A stretch of DNA of 64,000 nt, from contig NZ_MJLZ01000001.1 of assembly GCF_003666245.1 (NCBI RefSeq), forward strand, positions 124,001-188,000, read 5' to 3'. Position numbers and translations under genes: made by a program. Position 1 is the first letter of the stretch. The number at the start of each line of letters is the position of its first letter. Positions 20,332 through 30,563 of this stretch are shown here, in pieces. This DNA is from Brenneria alni (GTDB lineage Bacteria > Pseudomonadota > Gammaproteobacteria > Enterobacterales > Enterobacteriaceae). The notes under the pieces were generated by a model. That model was given only the letters and a program-made list of their open reading frames with translations. It had not been told where the DNA came from and did not search any database.

Positions 20332-23144
20332 CAGACAAATTCACGCTCTTCGCCTTTGCCGCCGACGTTGGTCGCGCAGCGACCACAAATATCAGGATGA
20401 TCGGTGTCAGTACCAATATCTGACTCATAATGCCAGCAACGCGGACACTTATGCCCCTCCGCCTTGCTTAAGGCAATTTTCAATCCGGGTAGTTCCGTGC
20501 CCTGCGCATCAGCGGGCGCATTTTCATCAGGCTCCACCCGCGCTTTCGAGGTTAGCAGGGCAAAATGCAGTTCCTGATGTAACTGATTCAGCTTATCCGC
20601 CAGGTTGGCATCAGCGTACAGCGTGACGGAGGCTTCCAGCGATCCGCCAATACGCTTATCGTTACGCGCCTGTTCAATCACCTTATTCACTTCACTGCGC
20701 ACTTTAAGGATATCGGCCCAGAATGCGTCATTCATGATTTCCGCCGTATCCAGGCCGAACAAACCGTCATACCACTCTTCGGTAAACACGTACTGCGCAC
20801 GTTCACCCGGCAAATATGCCCAAATTTCATCAGCGGTGAATGACATGATCGGAGCCATCCAGCGTACCAGTGCTTCAGAAATATGATACAGCGCCGTCTG
20901 ACAACTGCGGCGGGCCACACTGTCACTTTTCGCGGTGTACTGACGATCCTTGATGATATCAAGATAGAACGAGCCCATCTCAATGGAGCAGAACTGCATC
21001 AGGCGCTGTACCACGCGGTGGAAATCATAGCTGTCGTAGGCTTCGGTAATCTCTTCCTGCGCGGCTTTGGCGCGTCCGACCGCCCAGCGATCCAGCACTA
21101 CCATCTCTTCCGGCTTCACCATATGCTTCTGCGGATCAAACCCGTTCAGGTTCGCCAACAGGAAACGTGCGGTGTTACGAATACGGCGATAAGCATCCGC
21201 TGACCGTTTCAGAATCTCATCAGAAACCGCGATTTCACCAGAATAATCTGTTGAACCGATCCACAGACGCAGAATATCACCGCCCAGTTTGTTCATCACA
21301 TCCTGCGGGCTGACCGTATTGCCGATCGACTTGGACATCTTGCGGCCCTGACCATCAACGGTGAAGCCGTGGGTCAACACCTGACGGTAAGGCGCTTTAC
21401 CTTTGATGGCCGTTGAAATCATCAGCGAGGACATGAACCAGCCGCGGTGCTGGTCAGAACCTTCCAGATACATATCTGCTGAATGGCCACCGAATTCAGG
21501 ACGAACGTCGACCACAGATGCATGAGTTGATCCTGAATCAAACCATACGTCCAGCGTATCGGGCACTTTAACGTAATCCGCAGCGTCAGCGCCCAGCACA
21601 TCAGCCGGATCAAGATCCCACCAGGCCTGAATACCATCCTGCTCAACGCGTTTGGCGACCGCTTCAATCAGTTCGCCGGTACGCGGGTGTAATTCTTCAG
21701 TGTCTTTATGAACGAAGAGCGACATCGGTACACCCCAGGTACGCTGGCGGGAAATACACCAGTCAGGGCGATTGGCGACCATCGCCTCAATACGGGCCTG
21801 GCCCCAATCCGGGATCCACTGTACGCCTTTGATTTCAGCCAGTGATTGCTTACGCAGCCCTTTTTGATCCATGCTGATAAACCACTGCGGGGTCGCACGG
21901 AAGATAATCGGCGTTTTATGACGCCAGCAACACGGATAGCTGTGCAGCAGTTTTTCCAGATGCAGCAGAGCGCCGCGCTCGCGCAGGATCTCAACAACGA
22001 TGTCATTGGCCTTGAAGACAAACTTACCGTCCAGTTCAGGATAGGTTCCCGTCAGATAACACCCATTCGGCCCGACCGGGTTGGCGACTTCAAGCCCATA
22101 TTGCTGACCGATGACATAGTCTTCCGGGCCATGCCCCGGAGCGGTATGCACCGCGCCGGTACCTGCGTCCAGCGTCACATGGTCGCCCAGAATAACCGGT
22201 ACATCAAAGCCCATAAACGGATGCCGGAAGCGTAACAGTTCGAGATCGCCGCCTTTGCATTCGCCCAGCACTAGCCAGTGGTCAACGCCGATGCGCTTCA
22301 TCGCGCTTTCAACCAGCTCGGCGGCAAGAATCAACGCCTGCCCTTCAACCTGAACCAACTGGTAAATAAATTCCGGATTCAGAGAGATCGCACGGTTAGC
22401 TGGCAGCGTCCACGGCGTAGTAGTCCAGATAACCAGAGAAAGCGGGCCATCAACCTGGCTTACGCCAAATTTCGCACACACCGCAACGGCATCGACAGCG
22501 TTAAACGCAACATCAATGGAAGGCGAGGTTTTGTCGTAGTATTCCACTTCGGCTTCCGCCAGGGCGGAACCACAGTCGGCGCACCAGTGAACCGGCTTGG
22601 CCCCTTTATGCAGATGGCCGTTTTCAATCACTTTGCCCAGCGCTCGAATAATATTGGCTTCAGTCGTGAAGTCCATCGTCAGGTACGGATGATCCCAATC
22701 CCCTAACACACCAAGGCGGATGAAATCTTTCTTCTGCCCGGCTACCTGCTCCGCCGCATATTTGCGGCATTCGGCCCTGAACTCTGCTGCACTGACCTTC
22801 TCACCCGGCTTGCCGATAAGCTGTTCAACTTTCAGCTCAATTGGCAGGCCATGACAGTCCCAGCCAGGTATATACGGTGAGTCATAACCAGACAGGCTTT
22901 TAGACTTAACGATAATGTCTTTAAGAATTTTGTTAACTGAGTGACCAATATGAATACTGCCATTCGCATACGGAGGGCCATCGTGCAGAATGAAGGTTTT
23001 TTTGCCCTTTTTAGCATGGCGAATCATCCCGTACAGATCCTGTTCATACCACCGTTTCAGCATGTCAGGTTCACGCTTGGCCAAATCGCCACGCATCGGG
23101 AACCCTGTTTCCGGCAAGTTCAGGGTAGTCTTATAGTCACTCAT
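20331..23144 (-). CDS. ileS: IleS, isoleucyl-tRNA synthetase
   Basis: Class I aminoacyl-tRNA synthetase charging tRNA-Ile, with a CP1 editing domain. ATP-binding motifs are visible: [11 protein letters not shown] (HIGH motif) near residue 58 and GRKMSKSIG (KMSKS) near residue 600. The C-terminal zinc finger is intact (CPRCWHYES, then CGRC). 937 aa against 938 in E. coli. It follows ribF by 32 bases in the conserved operon. Confidence 0.98.
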   Translation of the reverse strand: MSDYKTTLNLPETGFPMRGDLAKREPDMLKRWYEQDLYGMIRHAKKGKKTFILHDGPPYANGSIHIGHSVNKILKDIIVKSKSLSGYDSPYIPGWDCHGLPIELKVEQLIGKPGEKVSAAEFRAECRKYAAEQVAGQKKDFIRLGVLGDWDHPYLTMDFTTEANIIRALGKVIENGHLHKGAKPVHWCADCGSALAEAEVEYYDKTSPSIDVAFNAVDAVAVCAKFGVSQVDGPLSLVIWTTTPWTLPANRAISLNPEFIYQLVQVEGQALILAAELVESAMKRIGVDHWLVLGECKGGDLELLRFRHPFMGFDVPVILGDHVTLDAGTGAVHTAPGHGPEDYVIGQQYGLEVANPVGPNGCYLTGTYPELDGKFVFKANDIVVEILRERGALLHLEKLLHSYPCCWRHKTPIIFRATPQWFISMDQKGLRKQSLAEIKGVQWIPDWGQARIEAMVANRPDWCISRQRTWGVPMSLFVHKDTEELHPRTGELIEAVAKRVEQDGIQAWWDLDPADVLGADAADYVKVPDTLDVWFDSGSTHASVVDVRPEFGGHSADMYLEGSDQHRGWFMSSLMISTAIKGKAPYRQVLTHGFTVDGQGRKMSKSIGNTVSPQDVMNKLGGDILRLWIGSTDYSGEIAVSDEILKRSADAYRRIRNTARFLLANLNGFDPQKHMVKPEEMVVLDRWAVGRAKAAQEEITEAYDSYDFHRVVQRLMQFCSIEMGSFYLDIIKDRQYTAKSDSVARRSCQTALYHISEALVRWMAPIMSFTADEIWAYLPGERAQYVFTEEWYDGLFGLDTAEIMNDAFWADILKVRSEVNKVIEQARNDKRIGGSLEASVTLYADANLADKLNQLHQELHFALLTSKARVEPDENAPADAQGTELPGLKIALSKAEGHKCPRCWHYESDIGTDTDHPDICGRCATNVGGKGEEREFV

Positions 23145-23176
23145 TAGATTCTCGATTTCGTTTTCGGCTAGAAAAA

Positions 23177-24118
23177 TTATACCGGTGCCTTTAACCCAAA
23201 AAATACCCGGGCCGTCACCACATCATCGGCGATTTGCTGCTTTAACGCCTCAAGCGAAGCAAAACGCTGTTCATTACGTATCTTTTTACGCAGTACCACT
23301 TCTATATGACGACCATACAAATCCATCGTCGTATCCAGTAAATGCACCTCAAGCTGCTGGCGATTGTCTCCGGTTATCGTCGGACGCGTACCAATATTGG
23401 CGACACCCGGCAGCGGCTCATCCCCCAGACCATAGACGCTGACGGCATACACCCCGTTCACTGGCGATACCTGACGTTTTAACGACAGATTAGCCGTGGG
23501 GAAACCTATCGTCCGCCCCAGTTCCTTACCGTGGATCACTCGCCCGGAAATGCTGTAAGGGTGCCCTAGCAGATTTTCCGCCAGCATTAAATCATCATTG
23601 TTGAGCGCGTCACGTATGGCAGTGCTGCTCACTCGTTTACCATCGTTACAAAATGAGGCCGTACTGATAACCTCAAACCCCGCATCAAGGCCAGCTTTCT
23701 GTAATAGCAGGAAATCGCCTTCTCGACCAGCCCCGAAACGGAAGTCATCCCCCACGACTAAAAACCTGACGCCCAGTTTTTCCACCAGCAGAGTGGAAAC
23801 AAAAGTTCGAGCATGGTTGGCGGCAAAGTGGGCGTCAAATTTAACGCACAGCAGATAATCCACACCGGCCTTTCTCAGATAATTCACTTTATCGCGCAGA
23901 CGAGTCAACCGCGCAGGCGCCTTTTTAACAGAAAATAGCTCCTGCGGCTGAGGTTCAAAAATCATCACCATTACCGGAAGCCCGCGGGAACGTCCTTCCT
24001 GCTTCAAACGCTCAAGCAGCATCTGGTGTCCGCGGTGCACGCCGTCAAAATTACCAATAGTGAGCACACAGCCATAATGGTGCGCCCGAAGATTGTGTAT
24101 ACCGCGAATTAGCTGCAT
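23177..24118 (-). CDS. ribF: RibF, bifunctional riboflavin kinase/FAD synthetase
   Basis: Makes FMN and FAD from riboflavin. The N-terminal adenylyltransferase domain shows [13 protein letters not shown] (residues 21-33) and [14 protein letters not shown]; the C-terminal kinase domain begins at [20 protein letters not shown], with VYAVSVY following. 313 aa, the E. coli length. First gene of the ribF-ispH operon, divergent from rpsT. The yaaY gene found here in E. coli is absent. Confidence 0.97.
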   Translation of the reverse strand: MQLIRGIHNLRAHHYGCVLTIGNFDGVHRGHQMLLERLKQEGRSRGLPVMVMIFEPQPQELFSVKKAPARLTRLRDKVNYLRKAGVDYLLCVKFDAHFAANHARTFVSTLLVEKLGVRFLVVGDDFRFGAGREGDFLLLQKAGLDAGFEVISTASFCNDGKRVSSTAIRDALNNDDLMLAENLLGHPYSISGRVIHGKELGRTIGFPTANLSLKRQVSPVNGVYAVSVYGLGDEPLPGVANIGTRPTITGDNRQQLEVHLLDTTMDLYGRHIEVVLRKKIRNEQRFASLEALKQQIADDVVTARVFFGLKAPV

Positions 24119-24342
24119 GGCTGGCTCGGAACAAATGGGTTAAATAATGGAAATCGGCGGATTATACCTTGTACAGCCAGTAAGGTTAACCCGCGATTCG
24201 CGCCTTTTGTTGCCGCGATTGCAGATACTCGTGAATTTATGAAGTGAAAAGCTGTATTCCGCCGCGTGAAGCTGTTAAAATCCTGCGCCATCACAACGTA
24301 ACAAGCGTCGACGTACAAACGGCGCTTATTTGCACAAATCCA

Positions 24343-24371
24343 TTGACAAACGAAGGCTAAAAGGGCATATT
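24343..24371 (+). promoter_or_regulatory. rpsT promoter
   Basis: TTGACA (perfect -35, 24343-24348), a 17-base spacer, then CATATT (24366-24371), about 50 bases before rpsT. The 301-base ribF-rpsT gap otherwise shows no gene. Confidence 0.8.
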
Positions 24372-24419
24372 CCTCGGCCTTTGAATTGTCCTCGATAGAA
24401 TATATTTGGGAGTTGGACC

Positions 24420-24683
24420 TTGGCTAATATCAAATCAGCTAAGAAACGCGCCGTACAATCTGAGAAGCGCCGCAAGCATAACGCAAGCCGTCGCTCTATG
24501 ATGCGTACTTTCATTAAGAAAGTATACGCGGCGATCGCTACTGGCGATAAAGAAGCGGCACAGAATGCGTTTAATGATATGCAACCGATCGTGGATCGTC
24601 AGGCAAGCAAAGGCCTGATCCACAAGAATAAAGCTGCACGTCATAAATCCAATCTGGTTGCGCGCATCAACGCCATGCAATAA
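24420..24683 (+). CDS. rpsT: RpsT, ribosomal protein S20 (UUG start)
   Basis: Primary 16S rRNA-binding protein of the 30S subunit. The sequence begins at a TTG codon (24420) followed by [17 protein letters not shown]; the same UUG start is used in E. coli, where it permits translational autoregulation. A ggag ribosome site lies 6 bases upstream. 87 aa, very Lys/Arg-rich, with the expected [14 protein letters not shown] segment. It is followed by a strong terminator. Confidence 0.98.
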   Translation: MANIKSAKKRAVQSEKRRKHNASRRSMMRTFIKKVYAAIATGDKEAAQNAFNDMQPIVDRQASKGLIHKNKAARHKSNLVARINAMQ

Positions 24684-24706
24684 TCGCGTTTTCGCGTGTT
24701 GTTGAA

Positions 24707-24731
24707 GAAACCGGCTTAGGCCGGTTTTTTT
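24707..24731 (+). terminator. rpsT rho-independent terminator
   Basis: Stem AACCGGC/GCCGGTT (7 bp, loop ttag) ending in a run of seven T, about 25 bases after the rpsT stop. Confidence 0.93.
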
Positions 24732-24762
24732 GCATCTGTCGCAGTCGACTTTACTCCTTCGG

Positions 24763-25965
24763 CTAGCCCTGAAGTGTGGAAGCTGGCAACACAACACGCT
24801 GTGATGGCAAAACAACCCGCAACACCACATAACCTGAGATAGCCGCCACCCCTGATGCCAGTAAAATACCCAGTTTGGCATAGGTAATAAATTCAGCGTC
24901 GCTGTTGGTAAAGGCCAGCAACGTGATAAAAATCGACATGGTGAACCCGATGCCGCATGGTACGGAAACCGCCATAATCTGGCCAAAACTGACGCCTGCC
25001 GGCAATTTGGCAAACCCCATCTTGATAACCAGCCAACTGCATAGCGTGATCCCCAACGGCTTACCAATCAACAGACCTGCGGCAATACCTGCAATCAGTG
25101 GTGAGAAAAGTTTATCTGCTTCAATGCCTTGTAAAACAATGCCCGCATTGGCAAATGCAAATAACGGAATAATCAGGAAGGAAACCCAAACATGCAGGCC
25201 CTGCTCCAGCGTAGTCGCAGGAGAAGAGCGCCCGTCACTCGTGCGCAGCGGGATAAAGAATCCAACGATCACCCCTGCCAGCGTGGCATGTACACCACAT
25301 TTAAGAATACAAACCCATAGCACCATTCCCACCAGTAAGTAGGCCGAGGTCTTTGTCACATGCTGACTATTCATATAAGCCAGCACCGCGATACACAGTA
25401 ATGCGCCCAGTAGCGCGGGCCAGAAAATCTGCTGGGTATAAAACAATGCAATAATAATGATGGCGCCCAGGTCATCAATTATTGCCAACGCCAGTAAAAA
25501 AACCTTTAATCCCGGCGGGACACGTTTGCCCAATAAAATTAGTACGCCAATCGCAAAGGCGATATCTGTCGCGGTGGGGATCGCCCAGCCATGACGAGTC
25601 ACCTCATCGCCAGCATTGAACAGCAGGAAGAATAACGCCGGAAACAACATACCGCCGATGGCGGCCACCAACGGCAGCATCGCCTGACGACGGCTTGCCA
25701 GCGCGCCCATCACCAGCTCACGCTTTACCTCAAGCCCTATCATCAGAAAGAAAATTGCCATCAGACCATCATTAATCCACAGCAACAGGTTTTTATTGAT
25801 CTCCAGCGCCCCAAACTTGATTTGCACCGGTATCATCAAGAACTGCTGATAACCTTCTGAACTGAATGGAATATTGGCTAAAATCATCGCCAACAATGTT
25901 GCACCAATGAGCATTAGTCCGGCGGCGGCATCGAGGCCAACGAAACGGCGAAGCATATTAATCAT
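24763..25965 (-). CDS. nhaA: NhaA, Na+/H+ antiporter
   Basis: Electrogenic inner-membrane antiporter (2 H+ in, 1 Na+ out) for salt and alkaline pH tolerance. The ion-binding Asp pair lies in [12 protein letters not shown] (D164/D165), and the partner Asp in PTATDIAFA (D134). The conserved GLEVKREL and [17 protein letters not shown] stretches are intact. 400 aa with about 12 membrane segments (E. coli 388). No nhaR regulator is adjacent, unlike E. coli; dnaJ lies upstream instead. Confidence 0.96.
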   Translation of the reverse strand: MINMLRRFVGLDAAAGLMLIGATLLAMILANIPFSSEGYQQFLMIPVQIKFGALEINKNLLLWINDGLMAIFFLMIGLEVKRELVMGALASRRQAMLPLVAAIGGMLFPALFFLLFNAGDEVTRHGWAIPTATDIAFAIGVLILLGKRVPPGLKVFLLALAIIDDLGAIIIIALFYTQQIFWPALLGALLCIAVLAYMNSQHVTKTSAYLLVGMVLWVCILKCGVHATLAGVIVGFFIPLRTSDGRSSPATTLEQGLHVWVSFLIIPLFAFANAGIVLQGIEADKLFSPLIAGIAAGLLIGKPLGITLCSWLVIKMGFAKLPAGVSFGQIMAVSVPCGIGFTMSIFITLLAFTNSDAEFITYAKLGILLASGVAAISGYVVLRVVLPSQRVVLPASTLQG

Positions 25966-26148
25966 GTCACTACTCTCTATTACCGGGAGTCAAGCCGCGC
26001 TGTACTCTTTACCATAAAGCAAGATTACGCAACTCCCATGCTGGTTAAAAGTCGTTTAAATTTAAGAAGGCGATCTTAAAGCATATTATTAGCAAATTCG
26101 CCCTTATGGCGTGGGACGATACCATAAAAAACACAGGCAGCGTTTTTT

Positions 26149-26202
26149 AACGCCGCTTGCGGCGATCCGCAGGGTAGCTGGCAGGGATAGCCCGCCATAA
26201 AA
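26149..26202 (+). repeat. Two-hairpin intergenic repeat, copy C
   Basis: Starts aacgccgcttgcggc, a 5-bp hairpin (GCCGC/GCGGC) identical to copy A2, continues with a diverged atccgcaggg segment and ends cccgccataaaaaaa. The second hairpin is degenerate here. The final A-tract doubles as the T-tract of the dnaJ terminator on the other strand. Confidence 0.6.
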
Positions 26203-26234
26203 AAACCGGCTGATGATTCACCAGCCGGTTTTTC
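26198..26234 (-). terminator. dnaKJ terminator
   Basis: On the minus strand ACCGGCTG/CAGCCGGT (8-bp stem) is followed by a run of T (A-tract at 26199-26205), 30 bases after the dnaJ stop. The T-tract is shared with repeat copy C. Confidence 0.88.
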
Positions 26235-26264
26235 TGTCTTATCTCACGGATTATCAAGAAAACA

Positions 26265-27398
26265 TCAGCGAGTCAGATCGTCAAAAAACTTTTTCACACC
26301 ATCGAAGAAGCTTTTAGAGCGCGGGCTGTTTCTTTCGCCAGAAGGACCGCCAAAACTCTCTTCCAACTCTTGCAATAGCTGTCTTTGCCGCTCATTCAGG
26401 CTGACCGGCGTTTCCACCACAACCCGGCATAACAGATCGCCCTGCGCGCCGCCGCGCACCGACTTCACGCCTTTGCCGCGCATACGGAACAGCTTCCCGG
26501 TCTGCGTTTCAGCAGGCACTTTCAGCTTCACACGTCCATCCAGCGTCGGCACTTCAATTTCTCCGCCCAGAGCCGCCATGGCAAAGTTAATCGGCACTTC
26601 ACAGTACAGGTTACTTTCTTCGCGCTGGAAAATCGGATGCGCTTTTACCTGAACCTGAACATACAAATCGCCAGATGGCGCACCATGCTCCCCGGCCTCC
26701 CCTTCACCGGACAAGCGGATGCGATCGCCAGTATCCACCCCGGCCGGGATCTTCACCGACAGCGTTTTGCTCTTCTCTACCCGGCCATGACCGTGGCATT
26801 TAACGCAGGGATCTTTAATGATTTTCCCGCGCCCATGACAATGCGGACAGGCTTGCTGAACAGTAAAGAAGCCCTGGCGCATTTGTACCTGACCATTACC
26901 ATGACAGGTAGGACAGCTGACAGGTGAACTCCCCGGTTTAGCCCCGTTGCCATGACAGACATCGCACTCTTCCAGCGTAGGGATACGGATCTCTTTGGTG
27001 ACGCCACGGACAGCTTCTTCCAGTGACAGCTCCATGTTGTAGCGTAAATCAGCACCGCGGCTTGCGCGCTGGCGGCGGCCACCGCCAAAAATATCACCGA
27101 AAACGTCGCCAAAAATATCACCAAAATCGGCACCGCCTCCGCCAAAACCGCCGCCTCCGCCCATGCCGCCTTGTTCAAATGCGGCATGGCCGTACTGATC
27201 GTAGGCGGCACGTTTCTGTGAATCAGTGAGGACTTCGTAGGCTTCTTTAATCTCTTTAAATCGTGCTTCAGCCTCTTTATCACCAGGATTCCGATCCGGG
27301 TGATATTTCATCGCCAGACGCTTATAAGCCTTCTTGATTTCACGCTCTTCCGCATCTTTAGAAACGCCTAAAATCTCGTAATAGTCTTGCTTCGCCAT
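26265..27398 (-). CDS. dnaJ: DnaJ, Hsp40 co-chaperone
   Basis: Delivers unfolded substrates to DnaK and stimulates its ATPase. The start at 27398 ([11 protein letters not shown]) is fixed by the family; the frame stays open upstream into the intercistronic gap. The J domain holds HPD at 33-35; a Gly/Phe-rich linker covers about 75-110; four CxxCxGxG zinc repeats lie between about 145 and 205 (for example [32 protein letters not shown]). 377 aa against 376 in E. coli. It follows dnaK in one heat-shock operon. Confidence 0.98.
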   Translation of the reverse strand: MAKQDYYEILGVSKDAEEREIKKAYKRLAMKYHPDRNPGDKEAEARFKEIKEAYEVLTDSQKRAAYDQYGHAAFEQGGMGGGGGFGGGGADFGDIFGDVFGDIFGGGRRQRASRGADLRYNMELSLEEAVRGVTKEIRIPTLEECDVCHGNGAKPGSSPVSCPTCHGNGQVQMRQGFFTVQQACPHCHGRGKIIKDPCVKCHGHGRVEKSKTLSVKIPAGVDTGDRIRLSGEGEAGEHGAPSGDLYVQVQVKAHPIFQREESNLYCEVPINFAMAALGGEIEVPTLDGRVKLKVPAETQTGKLFRMRGKGVKSVRGGAQGDLLCRVVVETPVSLNERQRQLLQELEESFGGPSGERNSPRSKSFFDGVKKFFDDLTR

Positions 27399-27426
27399 TC
27401 TTTTTTTCCTGCCCTCAACATGCGTG

Positions 27427-27469
27427 CACGGGCGCAGAGTTTCCTCAACGCCCGTGCTGGTTGCCAGCA
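27427..27469 (-). other. dnaK-dnaJ intercistronic hairpins
   Basis: The 111-base gap contains two overlapping inverted repeats: CACGGGCG/CGCCCGTG (27427-27434 with 27449-27456, 14-base loop) and TGCTGG/CCAGCA (27455-27460 with 27464-27469). They share two bases, so only one can form fully. No T-run follows. Likely an mRNA processing or dosage feature; function is inferred. Confidence 0.5.
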
Positions 27470-27509
27470 ACAGTTAATAGTTACCGTTACTGCGCCCGCT
27501 CAAGGGCGA

Positions 27510-29423
27510 TTATTTTTTATCTTTTACTTCTTCAAATTCGGCATCAACGACGTCATCGTCTTTACGAGCAGAATCGTCCCCGGCAGCGCCTTCGGCGCCC
27601 GCCTGAGCCTGCGGCTGAGAGGCTTCCAGTAATTTACCTGAAGCCTGAACCAGCGCCTGGATCTTCGCTTCGATATCCGCTTTGTCTTCACCCTTCAGCG
27701 CACTTTCCAGTGCTTTCAGGGCGTCGTCAACGGCAGTTTTATCATCAGCGGCCAGATTATCACCGACTTCCTCCAGTTGCTTACGCGTACTGTGCAACAG
27801 GTGATCGCCCTGGTTACGGGTCTGAACCAGCTCTTCAAATTTACGGTCAGATTCCGCGTTCGCTTCAGCGTCACGAACCATTTTCTGGATTTCTTCTTCA
27901 TTCAAACCAGAAGAGGCTTTGATAGTGATTTTCTGCTCACGACCGCTGTTTTTATCTTTAGCGGAAACATGCAGGATACCATCAGCATCGATGTCAAACG
28001 TGACTTCAATCTGCGGCATACCGCGTGGCGCAGCCTGAATACCGTCCAGATTAAACTGCCCCAAAGATTTATTATCCTGAGCGCGTTTACGTTCACCCTG
28101 CAGGACATGAATCGTCACCGCAGACTGGTTATCTTCCGCTGTAGAGAAAACCTGACTGTGTTTAGTCGGGATAGTGGTGTTCTTGGCAATTAGCGCCGTC
28201 ATCACGCCGCCCATCGTTTCGATACCCAGTGACAGCGGGGTCACGTCCAGCAACAGAACGTCTTTCACATCGCCGGACAACACACCACCCTGAACCGCAG
28301 CACCGATAGCGACAGCTTCATCCGGGTTTACATCTTTACGCGGTTCTTTACCGAAGAAGTCAGCCACTTTCTTCTGTACCAGCGGCATACGGGTCTGACC
28401 TCCGACCAGAATCACGTCCTGAATTTCAGAGACGGACAGGCCAGCATCCTTCAGCGCAACTTTCAGCGGCTCCAGAGAACGGTTAACCAAATCTTCAACC
28501 AAAGATTCCAGTTTGGCGCGAGTTACTTTGATGTTCAGGTGTTTCGGACCGGTCGCATCTGCGGTGATATACGGCAGGTTAACGTCCGTCTGCTGTGCGG
28601 AAGACAGTTCAATCTTGGCTTTTTCCGCCGCTTCTTTCAGGCGCTGCATCGCCAGTGGATCGTTACGCAGATCGAAACCCTGTTCTTTCTTAAATTCATC
28701 AACCAGATAGTTGATCATGCGGCTGTCGAAGTCTTCACCACCCAGGTGGGTATCACCGTTGGTGGCCAGCACTTCAAACGTTTTTTCACCATCAACTTCA
28801 TCGATTTCGATAATGGAAATATCGAAAGTACCGCCCCCCAGGTCATACACAGCGATGGTGCGGTTGCCCACTTCTTTATCCAAGCCATACGCCAGCGCTG
28901 CTGCGGTCGGTTCGTTAATAATACGCTTCACTTCCAGACCGGCGATACGACCGGCATCTTTGGTCGCCTGACGTTGAGCATCGTTGAAGTAAGCAGGAAC
29001 AGTGATAACCGCTTCAGTGATGGTTTCACCCAAATAGTCTTCTGCCGTTTTCTTCATCTTTTTCAGCACTTCCGCTGAAATCTGCGGCGGAGCCATTTTC
29101 TGATCTTTCACTTCCAGCCAGGCATCACCATTATCAGCCGCAATAATTTTATACGGCATGATGTTGGTATCGCGCTGGACTTCTTCATCTTTGAAACGAC
29201 GGCCAATCAGACGCTTAATCGCAAACAACGTATTCTTCGGGTTAGTCACCGCCTGACGTTTAGCCGGCTGGCCAACCAGGATCTCGCCGTCTTGCGTATA
29301 GGCAATAATTGAAGGAGTGGTGCGATCGCCTTCGCTGTTCTCCAGTACTTTAACCTGCGTACCGTCCATAATCGCTACACAAGAGTTGGTCGTACCCAGG
29401 TCGATACCAATAATCTTACCCAT
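27510..29423 (-). CDS. dnaK: DnaK, Hsp70 chaperone
   Basis: ATP-driven chaperone for protein folding and control of sigma32. The nucleotide-binding domain starts [20 protein letters not shown] and contains [11 protein letters not shown] and the [12 protein letters not shown] signature; the hydrophobic linker [13 protein letters not shown] precedes the substrate domain. The C-terminal lid ends in a disordered tail with the acidic [12 protein letters not shown] motif. 637 aa against 638 in E. coli. Confidence 0.99.
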   Translation of the reverse strand: MGKIIGIDLGTTNSCVAIMDGTQVKVLENSEGDRTTPSIIAYTQDGEILVGQPAKRQAVTNPKNTLFAIKRLIGRRFKDEEVQRDTNIMPYKIIAADNGDAWLEVKDQKMAPPQISAEVLKKMKKTAEDYLGETITEAVITVPAYFNDAQRQATKDAGRIAGLEVKRIINEPTAAALAYGLDKEVGNRTIAVYDLGGGTFDISIIEIDEVDGEKTFEVLATNGDTHLGGEDFDSRMINYLVDEFKKEQGFDLRNDPLAMQRLKEAAEKAKIELSSAQQTDVNLPYITADATGPKHLNIKVTRAKLESLVEDLVNRSLEPLKVALKDAGLSVSEIQDVILVGGQTRMPLVQKKVADFFGKEPRKDVNPDEAVAIGAAVQGGVLSGDVKDVLLLDVTPLSLGIETMGGVMTALIAKNTTIPTKHSQVFSTAEDNQSAVTIHVLQGERKRAQDNKSLGQFNLDGIQAAPRGMPQIEVTFDIDADGILHVSAKDKNSGREQKITIKASSGLNEEEIQKMVRDAEANAESDRKFEELVQTRNQGDHLLHSTRKQLEEVGDNLAADDKTAVDDALKALESALKGEDKADIEAKIQALVQASGKLLEASQPQAQAGAEGAAGDDSARKDDDVVDAEFEEVKDKK

Positions 29424-29625
29424 CTAAACATCTCCACTAAAAAGTCATATTCGGTGTGGTAGTTCAACCACTATGCGGGTGAAATGTCGTTTTTCAACTA
29501 CAGAATCCTATTTTCACGACAACGTTTTCCATTCGCCCAGCCTCATGTTTCAACGACGCCGCGCAAATTTAACGGCCCGACATAAACCTTCTCGATTTGG
29601 TCAAACTGTTTTGGTTGAAAATAAG

Positions 29626-29651
29626 ATGGGGTCAACAATCCTATCATCAAG
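29626..29651 (-). promoter_or_regulatory. Sigma32 heat-shock promoter of dnaKJ
   Basis: Minus-strand CTTGAT (29646-29651), preceded by a C-run, a 14-base spacer, then CCCCAT (29626-29631). This matches the sigma32 consensus CTTGAA-N13/15-CCCCAT and is almost identical in its boxes to the E. coli dnaK P1 promoter. It lies about 200 bases before the dnaK start. Confidence 0.9.
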
Positions 29652-29783
29652 GGGGGGAGATGAAAAAAAGTGGCCTTTATCCCTTGTTCGATCAAACTAT
29701 TCTTAATTCGCCATATTGTGTCCATTCCAGCCGCCCGATATGATGCCGCGCTCGCCGCCAAAAAATTTTCAGGAAAAATTTTT

Positions 29784-29840
29784 GACGTTGCATCACAACG
29801 GCCCGTAGGGGTGGCGGGCAAGGATAAACCGCCACCAAAA
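29784..29840 (+). repeat. Two-hairpin intergenic repeat, copy B
   Basis: Shares gacgttgc, caacggcccg and aggg with copy A1 at 62195. Hairpin 1 is GTTG/CAAC; hairpin 2 is GGTGGCGG/CCGCCACC (8 bp, 29810-29817 with 29829-29836), a different stem from copy A but in the same position. It ends in aaaa like the other copies. Confidence 0.6.
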
Positions 29841-29912
29841 GAGGCACATTCCCGGCGTTATAGCGGGCAATTACACCTTAATTTATTGATAATTTGTTAT
29901 TGCAGAGGATTT

Positions 29913-30485
29913 ATGCATACGAACAAGTTGGCGAATCCCGGTCCGCTAGGGCTGATGGGCTTCGGAATGACGACTATTTTATTGAACCTGCACAATGCAG
30001 GCTTTTTCCCGCTTTCTTCTATTATTCTCAGCACAGGCATCTTTTACGGCGGTATTGCCCAGATCCTGGCTGGTTTACTGGAATATAAAAAAGGGAATAC
30101 CTTTGGCGTTACCGCATTCACCTCTTATGGCGCTTTCTGGCTAACATTAGTCGCCATTATTATGTTACCCAAAATGGGGTTGGCTGAAGCCAGCGATCCT
30201 CAGTTCCTGGGTGTATTCCTCGGTCTATGGGGCGTATTCACCTTGTTTATGTTCTTCGGAACATTACGCGCCAACCTTGCGTTACAGTTTGTATTTGCCA
30301 GCCTGACGGTTCTATTTGCATTACTGGCTATCGGTAATTTTACCGGTAATCATGCACTACTGACCTTTGCTGGTTTTGAAGGCATTATCTGTGGAGCAAG
30401 CGCCATTTATCTGGCAATGGCAGAAGTGTTAAACGAACAGTTTGGCCGTAAAGTCCTCCCCATTGGCGAGCGTAGCGCGCACTAA
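29913..30485 (+). CDS. satP: SatP (YaaH), succinate/acetate:proton symporter
   Basis: Inner-membrane GPR1/FUN34/YaaH-family channel-like symporter for acetate and succinate. The start at 29913 ([20 protein letters not shown]) follows gcagagg by 7 bases. The family motif [14 protein letters not shown] lies at residues 8-21 and [17 protein letters not shown] follows; six membrane segments fill 190 aa (E. coli 188). It keeps its E. coli neighbour relation with dnaK and mog, but an MFS symporter has come between satP and mog. Confidence 0.95.
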   Translation: MHTNKLANPGPLGLMGFGMTTILLNLHNAGFFPLSSIILSTGIFYGGIAQILAGLLEYKKGNTFGVTAFTSYGAFWLTLVAIIMLPKMGLAEASDPQFLGVFLGLWGVFTLFMFFGTLRANLALQFVFASLTVLFALLAIGNFTGNHALLTFAGFEGIICGASAIYLAMAEVLNEQFGRKVLPIGERSAH

Positions 30486-30507
30486 AAGTAAGATACAGCC
30501 CGGTTGT

Positions 30508-30541
30508 AAAACAGGCCCTGTTAATTTGACAGGGCCTGTTT
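30508..30541. terminator. Bidirectional terminator satP / MFS gene
   Basis: A 13-bp perfect stem AAACAGGCCCTGT/ACAGGGCCTGTTT with a 7-base loop between two convergent genes; the A/T ends give a short U-tract in both directions. Confidence 0.85.
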
Positions 30542-30563
30542 GCTGGTGCGCATAAAAGAGAAT

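Larger units (their letters stand above)
29424..29912. other. dnaK-satP divergent intergenic region
   Basis: 489 bases. It holds the dnaK leader (about 200 bases), the sigma32 promoter, an AT-only palindrome, repeat copy B and the satP leader. The satP frame is open upstream to 29670 but that stretch covers the palindrome and repeat and is not taken as coding. Confidence 0.7.

Noticed and set aside
29670-29912. An 81-codon N-terminal extension of satP
   Set aside because: It would encode the AT palindrome and repeat copy B; the family start at 29913 has a good ribosome site.
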